Below are positions 8,061-16,870 of a DNA stretch of 64,000 bases, in pieces. Source of the stretch: Prevotella sp. (GTDB taxonomy: Bacteria; Bacteroidota; Bacteroidia; Bacteroidales; Bacteroidaceae). The translations under genes were made by a program, and so were the position numbers. A model generated the notes under the pieces. That model was given only the letters and a program-made list of their open reading frames with translations, ran no database searches and had not been told where the DNA came from. The DNA is taken from contig JAFZRU010000018.1 of NCBI GenBank assembly GCA_017619755.1, positions 29,698 to 93,697 of the forward strand, in the 5' to 3' direction. How positions within the stretch are numbered: position 1 is the first letter of the stretch; every line of letters starts with the position of its first letter.

Positions 8061-10594
8061 TTCTCTTCGTTTCCGGCACCGGTGCCACGGTATTTCGAGC
8101 GTGTGGCGTTGAAATTATAGCTAAGGGTCAGTCCCACACACTGCGTATAGCTATAGATATCCTGGGCTGTCTTGCCAATGGCATAATAAGTGGTTACCTT
8201 GGTCTTGGCTGTGCGGAAAATGTCGTTGGCATACAGTGTTCCCGTTAACCTTCCTTGCAAGAAACTCTTTTGCAGTCGGGCGTTCATCGCGAAGTTGCTG
8301 CCACGATACATGAAGCCCCAATGGTTGCTGCCTGAATAGCTCATTTGCAACAGTGCTTTCGTTGTCTCTCCAAAGACGAACCAGCTCTTCAGGTCGAAAC
8401 TGAACTCAGGCTTGTGCAATTTCTTCGGTGCGCCGTATTTCTCGGTATCGAACATCTGCTGATAGTAGTGCAGCGTGGCTGAGGGTTGCCAGAAACCAAA
8501 TTTTGGTGATAAGACGAGTGTAGCATAGACACGATCCTGATGGTCGAAATTGTCTGGCTGGAAAATGCCTATTTCTTTCTCCTCGTCATACACATTGCCA
8601 ACATGGGTGAAGAAGTTGTTCTCACGAGTGAAACCTGTCATGAAGTTCAGCCACGAATAGGTCAGGTTGAAGTCGATGATCTGACGAACCGAAGGACGTA
8701 ACAGTGGGTTACCACCCTCATAGAGCATGCGGCTGTCGTATATGACAATCGAACTCAACATATTATAGGGCGGACGGGTGATGCGCTTGGTGTAGCTCAA
8801 CTGTACACCCCATTTGCCTTTTTGCCATGCTGCCGAGAGGTTGGGGAACCAATCGTTATAGGTGCGACTGGGCTCGGACTGCCAGACGCCAAACGAACTG
8901 TAATTCGTAGAAACGTGCTCATAGCGCAGCCCTGCATTCAAGTGCCATTTTCCCAATTGCATCTCGTATTCGGCAAAACCGGCCACATTCTTTTCTTTCA
9001 TCTCATTGTCGGCCTCAGGTATGATGTTCTCCTGATTGAAATTGCGGCCGTGGCTTTGTGTGGACGTCACCTCCGACCCACCACTCAACATGCCTTTCCA
9101 GATGGGATAAGTCAGCACCAGTTTACCTGCCAGCATCGTGTTTTTCTCCGCGTTGATGGTGGTGATGGTACGGTCGCCCAGTTCTTGGCTGAACTCCAAC
9201 TGGTCGAGGTGGTCCTCCGATTCACGCCGCAGGCATGTGGCGTTCAGGTCGATGCCTAAATTCCCCACCTTTCCATTGTAATAGGTGTTCAGTTCCCAGA
9301 CCGGTTTGTCGAGTTCATCGGCAGCCGTTTCCAGGACGATGTCTCCGTAGAAGGCCCCGTTTTTCTGATAGTCCTGATTCATTTTTGTCTTCATGTGTGC
9401 AAAAAGACTTTTTTGCGACGAGAAACTCAGACCTACAGAATGGTCGGTGTTGAAATCGTAACTGAGGCCGGCCTTGTATTGAAAATTCGCCCAGCGACTT
9501 CTTAAGGGTAAATCTGCATGAATATCGAACATGTCCTTGCTGATGTGCAGTTCCTGCTTCAAGTCCTGGTCATTGCTGAAGTGCTCCCAGTCGAACGCCA
9601 CGTTGGCAAAAGCCTCCAGTCCGCCGGTGCGATACTTCAGTGTCAAGTCGTCGTAGTTGTTCAACTTGTTGTTCTGCCAGGTCTGGCTGGTAGCCATCAC
9701 GCTCAGTCCGTCGCCTTGTGTCTTGATCGTCTTGATGCGGATGACGGCGTCCACCTCGGCGTTGTACTGTGCTCCAGGGGCGGTGATGATGTCCACACTC
9801 TTGATGTCCACCGACTTCAACAGCTTCAGTTCGTTGGTGTTCGTCACCTTCTTGTTGTTGATGTAAATCTCCGGCTCGCCCTTGGACAACACGTTGAACT
9901 TCCCGTCGTGTCCCTGCACCAACGGCATCATCGAGAGCAGGTCGTCGGCAGAGCCGACGTCGTGCAGGATGGAGTGTTGCACATCGACCGTCATTCCTCC
10001 TTGGGTCATTTTGTATTGCGGGATTTCACCCTTCACCGTGACTCCTTGCACCATGTAGGTCTCCGGCTTCATGGAGATGGTGCCCAATCTGCCCACAGGG
10101 GCGTTTCTCGTCACCGTCTGGTAGCCGATGAATGTCACCTTGACAATGAGGCGCTGCGGCGGGCAGGGGATGACGAAGTCGCCGTTCTCGTTGCTCACGC
10201 CGCCGGTGATGTAGGCCGAGTCGGCGGGCGTCAGCAGCGACACCGTGGCAAAGGGCAGTGGAAGGCCTTTCTCGTCCACGATGTGTCCTGAGACCTTGGT
10301 GTCCTCTTTCTGCACGCACTCGACGTAGATGTCGTTTTTCTCCGAGGTGACGCGGATGGGGTAGAAGCCCACCACTTGTTTCACGGCTTCCTTCACCGTG
10401 GCGTTTCTCAGCGTGGTGGTGACGGTGAAGTCTTCCAGTTCGTCGAAGATGAAGTTGATCTTGTAGCTGTCTTGGGCGTTGTCTATCCAGATGAGGGCCT
10501 CGGAGAGCGATGTGTTCTTGAAGGGGTGGGATAGTTGTTGTGCCCCTGCTGTCGTGGCGATGAGGCACAACAGGATGATATGGAATTGTCGCAT
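8048..10594 (-). CDS. STN-domain outer-membrane beta-barrel receptor (TonB-dependent type)
   Basis: An 848-residue outer-membrane protein with a signal peptide (cleavage near AGAQQ). In order it has an STN/secretin-like signalling domain (about 25-105: SLSEALIWIDNAQDSYKINF...TVKEAVKQVV), a carboxypeptidase-regulatory-like beta-sandwich (about 118-200: VSGHIVDEKGLPLPFATV), a plug-like region (about 215-300) and a large C-terminal beta-barrel of the OMP beta-barrel-3 type. The STN domain and the sigma and anti-sigma genes directly upstream mark it as a transducing receptor: substrate binding outside is passed to the anti-sigma factor. It starts 10 bp after the anti-sigma gene and ends in its own terminator. 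The ligand is unknown. Confidence 0.87.
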   Translation of the reverse strand: MRQFHIILLCLIATTAGAQQLSHPFKNTSLSEALIWIDNAQDSYKINFIFDELEDFTVTTTLRNATVKEAVKQVVGFYPIRVTSEKNDIYVECVQKEDTKVSGHIVDEKGLPLPFATVSLLTPADSAYITGGVSNENGDFVIPCPPQRLIVKVTFIGYQTVTRNAPVGRLGTISMKPETYMVQGVTVKGEIPQYKMTQGGMTVDVQHSILHDVGSADDLLSMMPLVQGHDGKFNVLSKGEPEIYINNKKVTNTNELKLLKSVDIKSVDIITAPGAQYNAEVDAVIRIKTIKTQGDGLSVMATSQTWQNNKLNNYDDLTLKYRTGGLEAFANVAFDWEHFSNDQDLKQELHISKDMFDIHADLPLRSRWANFQYKAGLSYDFNTDHSVGLSFSSQKSLFAHMKTKMNQDYQKNGAFYGDIVLETAADELDKPVWELNTYYNGKVGNLGIDLNATCLRRESEDHLDQLEFSQELGDRTITTINAEKNTMLAGKLVLTYPIWKGMLSGGSEVTSTQSHGRNFNQENIIPEADNEMKEKNVAGFAEYEMQLGKWHLNAGLRYEHVSTNYSSFGVWQSEPSRTYNDWFPNLSAAWQKGKWGVQLSYTKRITRPPYNMLSSIVIYDSRMLYEGGNPLLRPSVRQIIDFNLTYSWLNFMTGFTRENNFFTHVGNVYDEEKEIGIFQPDNFDHQDRVYATLVLSPKFGFWQPSATLHYYQQMFDTEKYGAPKKLHKPEFSFDLKSWFVFGETTKALLQMSYSGSNHWGFMYRGSNFAMNARLQKSFLQGRLTGTLYANDIFRTAKTKVTTYYAIGKTAQDIYSYTQCVGLTLSYNFNATRSKYRGTGAGNEEKTRL

Positions 10595-10604
10595 GGCTGT
10601 GGTC

Positions 10605-11192
10605 TTATTCGATGGTGATGGTGGCGTCGGAAAGTGTGAGGTGTACTTTCTCGAAGTGGTTGATGCGGTTGAGAATGTCCTGGATGGAGTCGTTGGCCTC
10701 CCATTTCAGGTAGAAGCGGAGGGTGCGGGTGGCTTCGTTCTTGAACACCACTTTCACGCCGTAGTCCAGGCTGAGTTGCTGCATGATTTGTTGCAGCTCC
10801 ACGTTGTTGAACTGCTGGTCTTGCCTGATGGTGTCTCTCTCCTCGACTGTCGGTGTGAGAGCGGGAACGTCCGCAGTGGCGGCCTCTTTCTGCACCATGG
10901 GCTTCTGTTGGTTTTCCACGGCGGCTTTCTTTTCTTCTCGTGCCTGTCTCAGGTGATGGATGGCGGCGTAGGTGATGCCGGAGAGAGCGGCGACGATGAC
11001 GAGGATGGCCGCCCAGCGCACGGGCTGGTGTGTGCGCCGCCGGTTATGGCCATGGCGGCGGGCCTTGAACTGTTGCCACTCTTCATCCACGTCTGGCACG
11101 GGGATGTGGCTTTCGTCGAGCATCTGGTCGAGTTGCTCGTCGCTGTATTGCTCGGGATGGAGCAGCATACGGATTTGCTTTTCGTTCTTCAT
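10605..11192 (-). CDS. Short FecR-like anti-sigma factor (TM plus DUF4974-like domain)
   Basis: A 195-residue single-pass membrane protein. The cytoplasmic N terminus (1-~58) resembles the sigma-binding part of anti-sigma factors. One TM segment (about 60-78, WAAILVIVAALSGITYAAI) is followed by a charged linker, and the last ~70 residues (FNNVELQQIMQQLSLDYGVK to the end) match the DUF4974/STN-like C-terminal domain of FecR proteins. The periplasmic FecR domain proper, about 100 residues in usual members, is absent. It overlaps the sigma gene by 4 bp (ATGA), which implies translational coupling. It should hold the sigma factor inactive until the receptor downstream signals. Confidence 0.82.
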   Translation of the reverse strand: MKNEKQIRMLLHPEQYSDEQLDQMLDESHIPVPDVDEEWQQFKARRHGHNRRRTHQPVRWAAILVIVAALSGITYAAIHHLRQAREEKKAAVENQQKPMVQKEAATADVPALTPTVEERDTIRQDQQFNNVELQQIMQQLSLDYGVKVVFKNEATRTLRFYLKWEANDSIQDILNRINHFEKVHLTLSDATITIE

Positions 11193-11698
11193 GCTTTTCT
11201 GTTCTGTAAATGATGACGCAGTTTCCTCAGTCCTTGCACGATGTGTTTGTTGACGGCGGAGAGGCTGATGCCGAGTTGGCCGGAGATGTCCTTGTAGGAT
11301 TGGTCATCGTCGTAGTGCATGCGGATGACGCGGGCTGTCTGTGGCGTGAGCCGTTCGTCGATGTATTGCCTGACCATCGTGGTCAGTTCATCATCCGATT
11401 TTCCAAGCCAAGGGTCGGTGTCTGCCAGCGTGCCGGCCAGTGCCAGGCGCTTCTCGGCCTCCCTGTGTCGTTGTTGTTGTGCAATGATGTTGAGGCAGTG
11501 GTTTCGGACACAAGTCAGGAGGAACGTCCGTTGCGACTCCTCGCGCAGCATGATGCTGCCATCCCACAGGCGGGCGAACACGTCTTGTACGGCGTCTTTC
11601 GCCTCGTCCGCATCGCCCAGCAGGATGTGGGCCGCCCTGTACATCCTGCCGTATTCGGAATGGAATAGTCGCTCAAACTGTTGTTCCTTGTCTTGCAT
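11189..11698 (-). CDS. ECF RNA polymerase sigma factor (FecI/RpoE-like)
   Basis: A 169-residue ECF sigma factor. Region 2 is visible as DADEAKDAVQDVFARLWDG with the following TFLLTCVRNHCLN. Region 4 is YKDISGQLGISLSAVNKHI near the C terminus, a helix-turn-helix. It is the first gene of the sigma/anti-sigma/receptor operon and presumably directs RNA polymerase to its own and target promoters when the anti-sigma factor releases it. A -7-like TAAATTTG lies about 85 bp upstream (plus 11780-11787), though the -33 spacing there is poor. Confidence 0.92.
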   Translation of the reverse strand: MQDKEQQFERLFHSEYGRMYRAAHILLGDADEAKDAVQDVFARLWDGSIMLREESQRTFLLTCVRNHCLNIIAQQQRHREAEKRLALAGTLADTDPWLGKSDDELTTMVRQYIDERLTPQTARVIRMHYDDDQSYKDISGQLGISLSAVNKHIVQGLRKLRHHLQNRKA

Positions 11699-11818
11699 CT
11701 TTTTCTACTGTTTTTATCCCTTATACAAACAAGCATGGAGAATCATCACCCCCAAAAGATGTTTTTTTGGAATTTTCTGCAAATTTAGCAAACCAAAAAC
11801 GCCAAGAACCTGGTGCTG

Positions 11819-11864
11819 CTGTAGGGGTGGACTTTATGTCCATCCGCTCGCTCGTCAGGGCGAA
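11819..11864 (-). repeat. 46-bp hairpin repeat (GGACATAAAGTCC family), inverted copy
   Basis: This is the reverse complement of the units at 13416-13461 and 39912-39957. Each unit contains two small hairpins, CGCCC...GGGCG and GGAC-ATAAA-GTCC, and ends CCACCCCTACAG. It lies between the sigma-factor gene and the TPR gene. Confidence 0.7.
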
Positions 11865-11914
11865 TGTTCGTGGCAGCGGATGCCGGTACTTGGTGTCGGG
11901 ACTATATGAAGTGA

Positions 11915-13090
11915 TTATTCCGATAAAGACCCTTCATCCTCCTTGTCGGGAAAAATCTCTTTCATTTTTTCTTCCAATGTATTGTTTTCCAAATATTCTA
12001 CCAATTCGTCCAATTTTGATGATTTATTCACAAGAATATCACGGTTGTAACGGTAATGCTCCACTGTCCATTGCATGGCAAGCCTTTCCATCTCACGTGT
12101 CAGTTTTTTCACTTGATATGTTTGACCTATAATCAAGCATGCACACATATAAGCCGTTATTTCAGTGGGGGCATCCTCCAAATACTTGGCGTGGCATTCA
12201 TCGATTTCCAAAGTTAGTTCATCTGTTGATATGCACCATGCCATGGCATACTTGCCTGCATCTAAAGCATTGTCGGCAGACAATTTATGGTTAATATAAT
12301 AATCAGCGCACCAATAAGCGTCACCTCGATGATATATACAATCCTCCACGGTTTTCAATTCGTCCGCAGAACGGACACCACCCCCGGGTTTCTCCAATTT
12401 CTCTATTGTCTCGGCTGTCCTCTTCGCCTTCATCTTCTCATCAGCACCTTCATAATACTGCTGAAGATATTTGAGCTCGTCGATGTACTTTTCCGACCCT
12501 CTGCCATATAGTTGGTGGGTGAGGTCCAATGCACGCAATTGTATTTGAACAGCTTTTTTGTATTCATTCATTACGGCATAATTTTCCGCGGCATGAACAA
12601 GGATAAGCATCAAGTCATGTTTGGAAAGTTCTATCTGGTCACTTATTTGCAACACCTCCTTGCTTTTTTCCAAAGCCTTTGAAGGATTACCAGCCATTGA
12701 ATAATAAAGCGAGAGATTATCAAGTATGATGGCATATTGTTCGGAAACAAGACCATTTTTCTTGTAAACATCCGACAACTGGCATAGGACATTGATGGCA
12801 TCTTGTAACTGGTCATTGCGCATATAGCATTTTGCCAATAGTGCCATTGCATTCGTGTAATCAGGGTCGGTTTCTCCACCAAGATGTTTGTATATGGTAG
12901 CACTTCTCATGAATAATTCAATTCCTGTGGAATAACTACCTTTCTCGGTGAGTATCTTTCTTCCTAAAGAATCTGCTTTCAAAGCATACTCACGATTCAT
13001 CATCTCTTCTGGAACATTGGCTTCATACTGAGCAAAAACACTACCAGAAGAGAAAATGATGAACATCAAAATCAAAACAAAATACTTCAT
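11915..13090 (-). CDS. Exported TPR-repeat protein
   Basis: A 391-residue protein read from the ATG at 13090, which gives a standard signal peptide (MKYFVLILMFIIFSSGSVFA). From about residue 45 to 215 it shows TPR-like helical pairs (YTNAMALLAKCYMRNDQLQDA; AIILDNLSLYYSMAGNPSKA; AAENYAVMNEYKKAVQIQ). The C-terminal ~170 residues are helical and acidic without a known domain. A -7-like TATTTTTG at 13105-13112 supports this start. TPRs imply a protein-binding role in the periplasm. No partner is obvious. Confidence 0.75.
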   Translation of the reverse strand: MKYFVLILMFIIFSSGSVFAQYEANVPEEMMNREYALKADSLGRKILTEKGSYSTGIELFMRSATIYKHLGGETDPDYTNAMALLAKCYMRNDQLQDAINVLCQLSDVYKKNGLVSEQYAIILDNLSLYYSMAGNPSKALEKSKEVLQISDQIELSKHDLMLILVHAAENYAVMNEYKKAVQIQLRALDLTHQLYGRGSEKYIDELKYLQQYYEGADEKMKAKRTAETIEKLEKPGGGVRSADELKTVEDCIYHRGDAYWCADYYINHKLSADNALDAGKYAMAWCISTDELTLEIDECHAKYLEDAPTEITAYMCACLIIGQTYQVKKLTREMERLAMQWTVEHYRYNRDILVNKSSKLDELVEYLENNTLEEKMKEIFPDKEDEGSLSE

Positions 13091-13212
13091 ATCTCTTTTT
13101 TTCACAAAAATACTAATATTTTGCAATTACGAACCGTTGTTTAACATAGATTAACGCAAAAATGGATGTTTGAATCTGTTCCGAGATACAATTAAGGAGT
13201 GCCCTAACGGGC

Positions 13213-13250
13213 AGAACCAACGGTCGCGGATGCAAAGCAGACGCAACCAC
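13213..13250 (+). repeat. 38-bp perfect inverted repeat, left member
   Basis: AGAACCAACGGTCGCGGATG continues through GCAAAGCAGACGCAACCAC. The exact reverse complement is at 13956-13993. The unit is preceded by a small hairpin TGCCC-TAAC-GGGCA. A related, diverged copy is at 37361-37400. The pair brackets 705 bp with no convincing gene. Confidence 0.8.
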
Positions 13251-13415
13251 TAAAGACGTGGTCAAATCATACAAATCTGTTCAAATCAAACAAATCAAGC
13301 GAACTTGTTTCTAAGAAACGTCATCATTTTTTAGAATTCTAACGAAATAGTCACCAAGAGGCCCGTTGCAACTAAACACCGCGATGCCCGTTGCGTCAAC
13401 CTTCCTTTGGTGAAT

Positions 13416-13461
13416 TTCGCCCTTCCGGGCGAGCGGATGGACATAAAGTCCACCCCTACAG
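13416..13461 (+). repeat. 46-bp hairpin repeat (GGACATAAAGTCC family)
   Basis: Same unit as 39912-39957, with CGCCC-TTC-CGGGCG in place of CGCCC-TAAC-GGGCG, so the stem is kept while the loop differs. Confidence 0.7.
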
Positions 13462-13537
13462 ACGCACCAACCTCTTGGGTTGTATGTTGCATCGGTCTCC
13501 TAAATAGCCATTTGCCAATTTTTTATATCTTTTTTTT

Positions 13538-13792
13538 TCACGGCTTGCCGTTTTTATCAAGTATGAACGTGCCCAAGGCATCATCGAGTTCACTGTTCCT
13601 CAGCCTGTCAGTGAGGCGGAAAGTCTGCCCTTGGCCGAAGAGCACTACGCCTTTTGCACCGACATCATTGACCAAGGTGTTGGCACTATCCATACACTGG
13701 CCGACGTGTTGCGCAAATCCACCGTTTGGTTCTTTTGGTGGGATTGAGATAGCGATACTTGTTGGGCTAAATTGCAAATTTGCATATTTCAT
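13538..13792 (-). pseudogene. Possible gene relic, 84 codons, unrecognised
   Basis: A short frame on the minus strand whose residues 20-84 look protein-like (balanced composition, segments such as GAKGVVLFGQGQTFRLTDRL and ELDDALGTFILDKNGKP). It matches no family I can name. It begins inside an AT-rich direct repeat and lies between two 38-bp inverted repeats. It may be a remnant of a larger gene or a chance frame. The rest of the gap 13091-14214 holds only repeats and AT-rich DNA. Confidence 0.25.
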
Positions 13793-13877
13793 TTTTGCAA
13801 TTTAAATAATATTTTGCTTGATTATCAATGTGTTAATTTTTAATATTTCAAATTTGCATATTAATTTTTTGCAATTT
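13775..13877. repeat. 29-bp AT-rich direct repeat pair
   Basis: CAAATTTGCATATTnnTTTTTTGCAATTT-like sequence occurs at 13775-13803 and again at 13849-13877 with two mismatches, 74 bp apart. Each contains TTTGCAT/ATTGCAAA-like half-sites. Confidence 0.65.
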
Positions 13878-13955
13878 CCTTGTTAAAATGAATAGACCAT
13901 GATTTGTAAACTTGAAAGATTTGTAAGATTTGACTTTCGCTTCGCACGTCTATTT

Positions 13956-13993
13956 GTGGTTGCGTCTGCTTTGCATCCGCGACCGTTGGTTCT
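13956..13993 (-). repeat. 38-bp perfect inverted repeat, right member
   Basis: Exact reverse complement of 13213-13250. It continues into CTCGCC-GAA-GGCGACTACTTTT, a hairpin segment also seen at about 15432-15472 and 25582-25632. Confidence 0.8.
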
Positions 13994-14096
13994 CGCCGAA
14001 GGCGACTACTTTTAGATTCGCTATAGGGTGGATTTCGCAGCATTAGTTTTTGCCGTTGGAGAGTATGCGGATAATCATAAAAGAATTACAAAACAA

Positions 14097-14134
14097 AAAG
14101 CAGGCTGAAATCATTCAACCTGCTTTGATTTTTT
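14097..14134. terminator. Bidirectional intrinsic terminator downstream of the 173-aa secreted protein gene
   Basis: AAAGCAGG-C-TGAA / TTCA-A-CCTGCTTT forms a 12-bp interrupted stem at 14097-14126. A T run follows on the plus strand and CTTTTTGTTTT on the minus strand. It would stop the leftward gene at 14215. Confidence 0.7.
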
Positions 14135-14214
14135 AGTGTTAAGGAGGTAGCCCGTCCCTTTTTCTTGCAATTAAGTTGCGCCATGTGGATAGTGGCCTGT
14201 CTCCTTTCTATTCT

Positions 14215-14736
14215 TTATTCATAATACTCGATGGTGCGCTGCTCCTCCATTTCCTGTCCCATCATGGAAGCTTTGCGGCTGATCCAGTTGCCCTTTGCGT
14301 CAAACTTGTAGTTGGTGTACGGAGTTTCCATCTTCTGTCCACCCATGTCCATCACGGTCTTTACAAGCACACCCTTGTCGTCATAGACATTCGAGCTCTT
14401 GAAGGCACCCATTTGGGTCTCTATCGTCTGGCTCTTCACCTTGCCATTCTCCCAAGCGTATTTCATGGTAATCTCCATTTCCATTCCTTGGCCATTGACC
14501 TTCATCTTGGCCGACTGGATGTAGCCGTCAGCATCATAGACAGCATCGGTCATGCCATCTTGCTGCATCTTGCCATCTTGAGTGAACTTGATGAGCACGG
14601 GGGAGCCCATGCGGGAAGAGGAGATGGACTTCACTGCACCTTTGGCGTCGTTTGCTTCAACGTCATGGAACTTGGTCTGTGCTTGCAATGCGAATGGTAC
14701 GATGAAAAGTACCAACATCATGAATGCTTTTTTCAT
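14215..14736 (-). CDS. Small secreted protein with YD-like beta-repeats
   Basis: A 173-residue exported protein with signal peptide MKKAFMMLVLFIVPFALQAQ. The mature part has recurring short beta-hairpin units: AVYDADGYIQSAKMK, NVYDDKGVLVKTVMD and YKFDAKGNWISRKA. They resemble isolated RHS/YD-type or toxin_YwqK-like repeats. No catalytic motif is seen. Similar secreted proteins are common and uncharacterised in Bacteroidales. Its transcript should end at the terminator near 14100. Confidence 0.7.
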   Translation of the reverse strand: MKKAFMMLVLFIVPFALQAQTKFHDVEANDAKGAVKSISSSRMGSPVLIKFTQDGKMQQDGMTDAVYDADGYIQSAKMKVNGQGMEMEITMKYAWENGKVKSQTIETQMGAFKSSNVYDDKGVLVKTVMDMGGQKMETPYTNYKFDAKGNWISRKASMMGQEMEEQRTIEYYE

Positions 14737-14932
14737 TTCTTAATAATTTAGTTTAGTTGATAATAATGTTTAAAGTTAAACCTCCCCCTTTCCCTGACGG
14801 GGATCGGGAGAAACAATTGATTCCCCTATAAGACGTTTGTAGTTAAAAAAGGTTTAATGGATTCAAGAGGCAATTTTCATCCCCAAGATGACTTTTGTAT
14901 TCTTTCTCTTTGAATATTTCAAATTGCAATGG

Positions 14933-15380
14933 TAGGGTGTCCAATATTATGTAATCAATTTATCAAAAATTAGAGAATTTGGCATTACAATGGTTGCATT
15001 GTTAGATAATAATTCGTCCTTTGCGATGGATTTTGTGCAAAGACGGCCAGCAAGGCCAACGAGATACCAGCCCAGGGCAACGCCCTGGGTAAATGGTAAA
15101 TAACGGAGTAGATTGCGCCCTGCAGGGGCAAAAGCATTATGACATCTATAAGGCTTATGCCCTTTCAGGGCGATAATTGGCTCTCCCTTTTCCCCAGGGC
15201 GTTGCCCTGGGCTGATTGCTTTTGGCCTTTTCATAAATAGCTCTTGCTCGGCATACTGAAAACAAGTTTTCGTCTGCTCTCGCTTAATCGCGATTTTCAG
15301 GCCGTTTTCATCCGCACAGGACGAAAAATTCTTTAATTCTGAAATTCGTGATAGAAATAAACAACATATTGGACACCCTA
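14933..15380. mobile_element. MITE-like element with GGGTGTCCAATAT terminal inverted repeats
   Basis: The left end is TA-GGGTGTCCAATAT at 14933 and the right end ATATTGGACACCC-TA at 15380, a perfect 13-bp terminal inverted repeat next to TA on both sides. It holds no transposase. The interior is copy B of the large palindromic repeat (about 15025-15312), here with the ~70-bp segment in the right arm and in reverse orientation. A 144-bp truncated relative is at 710-853. TA flanks would fit an IS630/mariner-type transposase acting in trans. This is inference from two copies. Confidence 0.6.
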
Positions 15381-15520
15381 TTTACAAAAAAGATTTGTAA
15401 GATTTGTAAAGATTTGAAAGATTTGACATTCGTCGACCGTTGGTTCTCGCCAAAGGCGACTACTTTTGTGATTCGCTGAACAAATATTTGCGCGTATTAA
15501 CCGCATAGCACGTAAAGAAG

Positions 15521-16840
15521 TCATTTCTTTGTGGGAAAATCATACACCAAATACTGCATGTTAGGCTCGGTGGGATAATTGGTGAGCCGCCCTGAACGTG
15601 TCACAATCGACAAGATGCCGTTATACATGCCATTGCCAAATGTGTATTGCTCACCATAGATGTTGATATGGTGAACACGGCGGGCATCATAGTTCAGGAG
15701 TCGCTCTATGTCGTTGACCGGCATGCCATCTATCAGAACCAATGTTGGCAATAAACTATTGTATTGCTCCATCCATCCATGGACAATCAACCGTGGAACG
15801 CCATTGATGGTCGTTCTCTTGACGTTTTGCACGTATTCAAGCAACACCTCCTTGATCGTGAGAAACTGACGGTATTCGTCAAGATTATAGGTAAGTTCAG
15901 GTTTGGTGCCAAACGCAGTATCGTCATAATCCAATGGCGTGACCTCTTCTGCCGTTTCATCAGCATTGACACCCAACCGTAGTTCATGCTTGGCAGGGGC
16001 AATGGCTATCTGATGCCGCTGCATGTCAAGGGAGCGGTTTTCCACCTCGCTACGCTTGTAATGGAACACGAGATGCGGGAGCTTTTTCGGGAGCAAGGTG
16101 GCAAACGGACTGATCATCTCGATGGGCAGGCTCACGCCAGTTGATGACAAGGCTGAGAGCACCAACGGCTGCTTGCCATGGATGCCATAGGTGTAGAAGA
16201 GGGCAGTGGAGTCGTTGACCATCTTTCCCTCGAAATAATGTATCTGCTTTCCAATGATACTGATGGAAGGGCAAATCTGACTGCCACTGAAAGTGTTGCC
16301 CTCAAATGTGTTCTTGATACGCGCCTTGATGATATGGCCTTCCGTCTCGCGTATATCCACCTCCTTCTCGCCTACCAAGTCGGCAGTGGAGAAACGTTCT
16401 TCTTTTCCCGAACTGCGGTCGTCCACCCGTTGTCTTTCACCCATGGTCGAATAACTCAACGAGTCGGGATGTGTGATTTTAACCCATTCTATATCGTCGT
16501 CCACACTCTTAAGAAGGGGATTGACAATAGCAACAAGCTGGTGCGCCACTTTGGCGTCATCGCGAGTATAGACCGACAACACATAGTACCCGCTATGGAG
16601 GTGGGAGGGCAATTCAATCATGCCCGTTCCCTCACCACCTTGAAGACCCACCACGATGCCGGCCGCCAATCCATGCGTGTCACACAGTTCTGCGTATGCT
16701 ATCAAGGCATTGTCGGTGGTCACACGGACTTTCATCGCCTCACCTGCAAGATACCATTCGCGGTCAGTCTCAAAACTCGTGGCAAAAGCACTTAGGGCAA
16801 GCACCATTGCGGTTGTCAGTAATATCACTCTGTTTCTCAT
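15521..16840 (-). CDS. Exported protein with plug-like C terminus, partner of TonB/DUF4249 pair
   Basis: A 439-residue protein read from the ATG at 16840 with a signal peptide (cleavage near SAFATS). The N terminus looks like an MG2-type beta-sandwich (REWYLAGEAMKVRVTTD; LHSGYYVLSVYTRD). The C terminus resembles a TonB plug strand order (PTLVLIDGMPV, then YNGILSIVTRSG) without a following barrel. It is the last gene of an operon with the TonB receptor and DUF4249 lipoprotein upstream, 30 bp after the latter. A role in the same uptake or surface complex is likely but unproven. The rest of the gap behind it (15381-15520) carries a CGTCGACCGTTGG repeat. Confidence 0.7.
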   Translation of the reverse strand: MRNRVILLTTAMVLALSAFATSFETDREWYLAGEAMKVRVTTDNALIAYAELCDTHGLAAGIVVGLQGGEGTGMIELPSHLHSGYYVLSVYTRDDAKVAHQLVAIVNPLLKSVDDDIEWVKITHPDSLSYSTMGERQRVDDRSSGKEERFSTADLVGEKEVDIRETEGHIIKARIKNTFEGNTFSGSQICPSISIIGKQIHYFEGKMVNDSTALFYTYGIHGKQPLVLSALSSTGVSLPIEMISPFATLLPKKLPHLVFHYKRSEVENRSLDMQRHQIAIAPAKHELRLGVNADETAEEVTPLDYDDTAFGTKPELTYNLDEYRQFLTIKEVLLEYVQNVKRTTINGVPRLIVHGWMEQYNSLLPTLVLIDGMPVNDIERLLNYDARRVHHINIYGEQYTFGNGMYNGILSIVTRSGRLTNYPTEPNMQYLVYDFPTKK

Positions 16841-16870
16841 CTTCAATTCTTAATAACTTACAGTCGGTTG

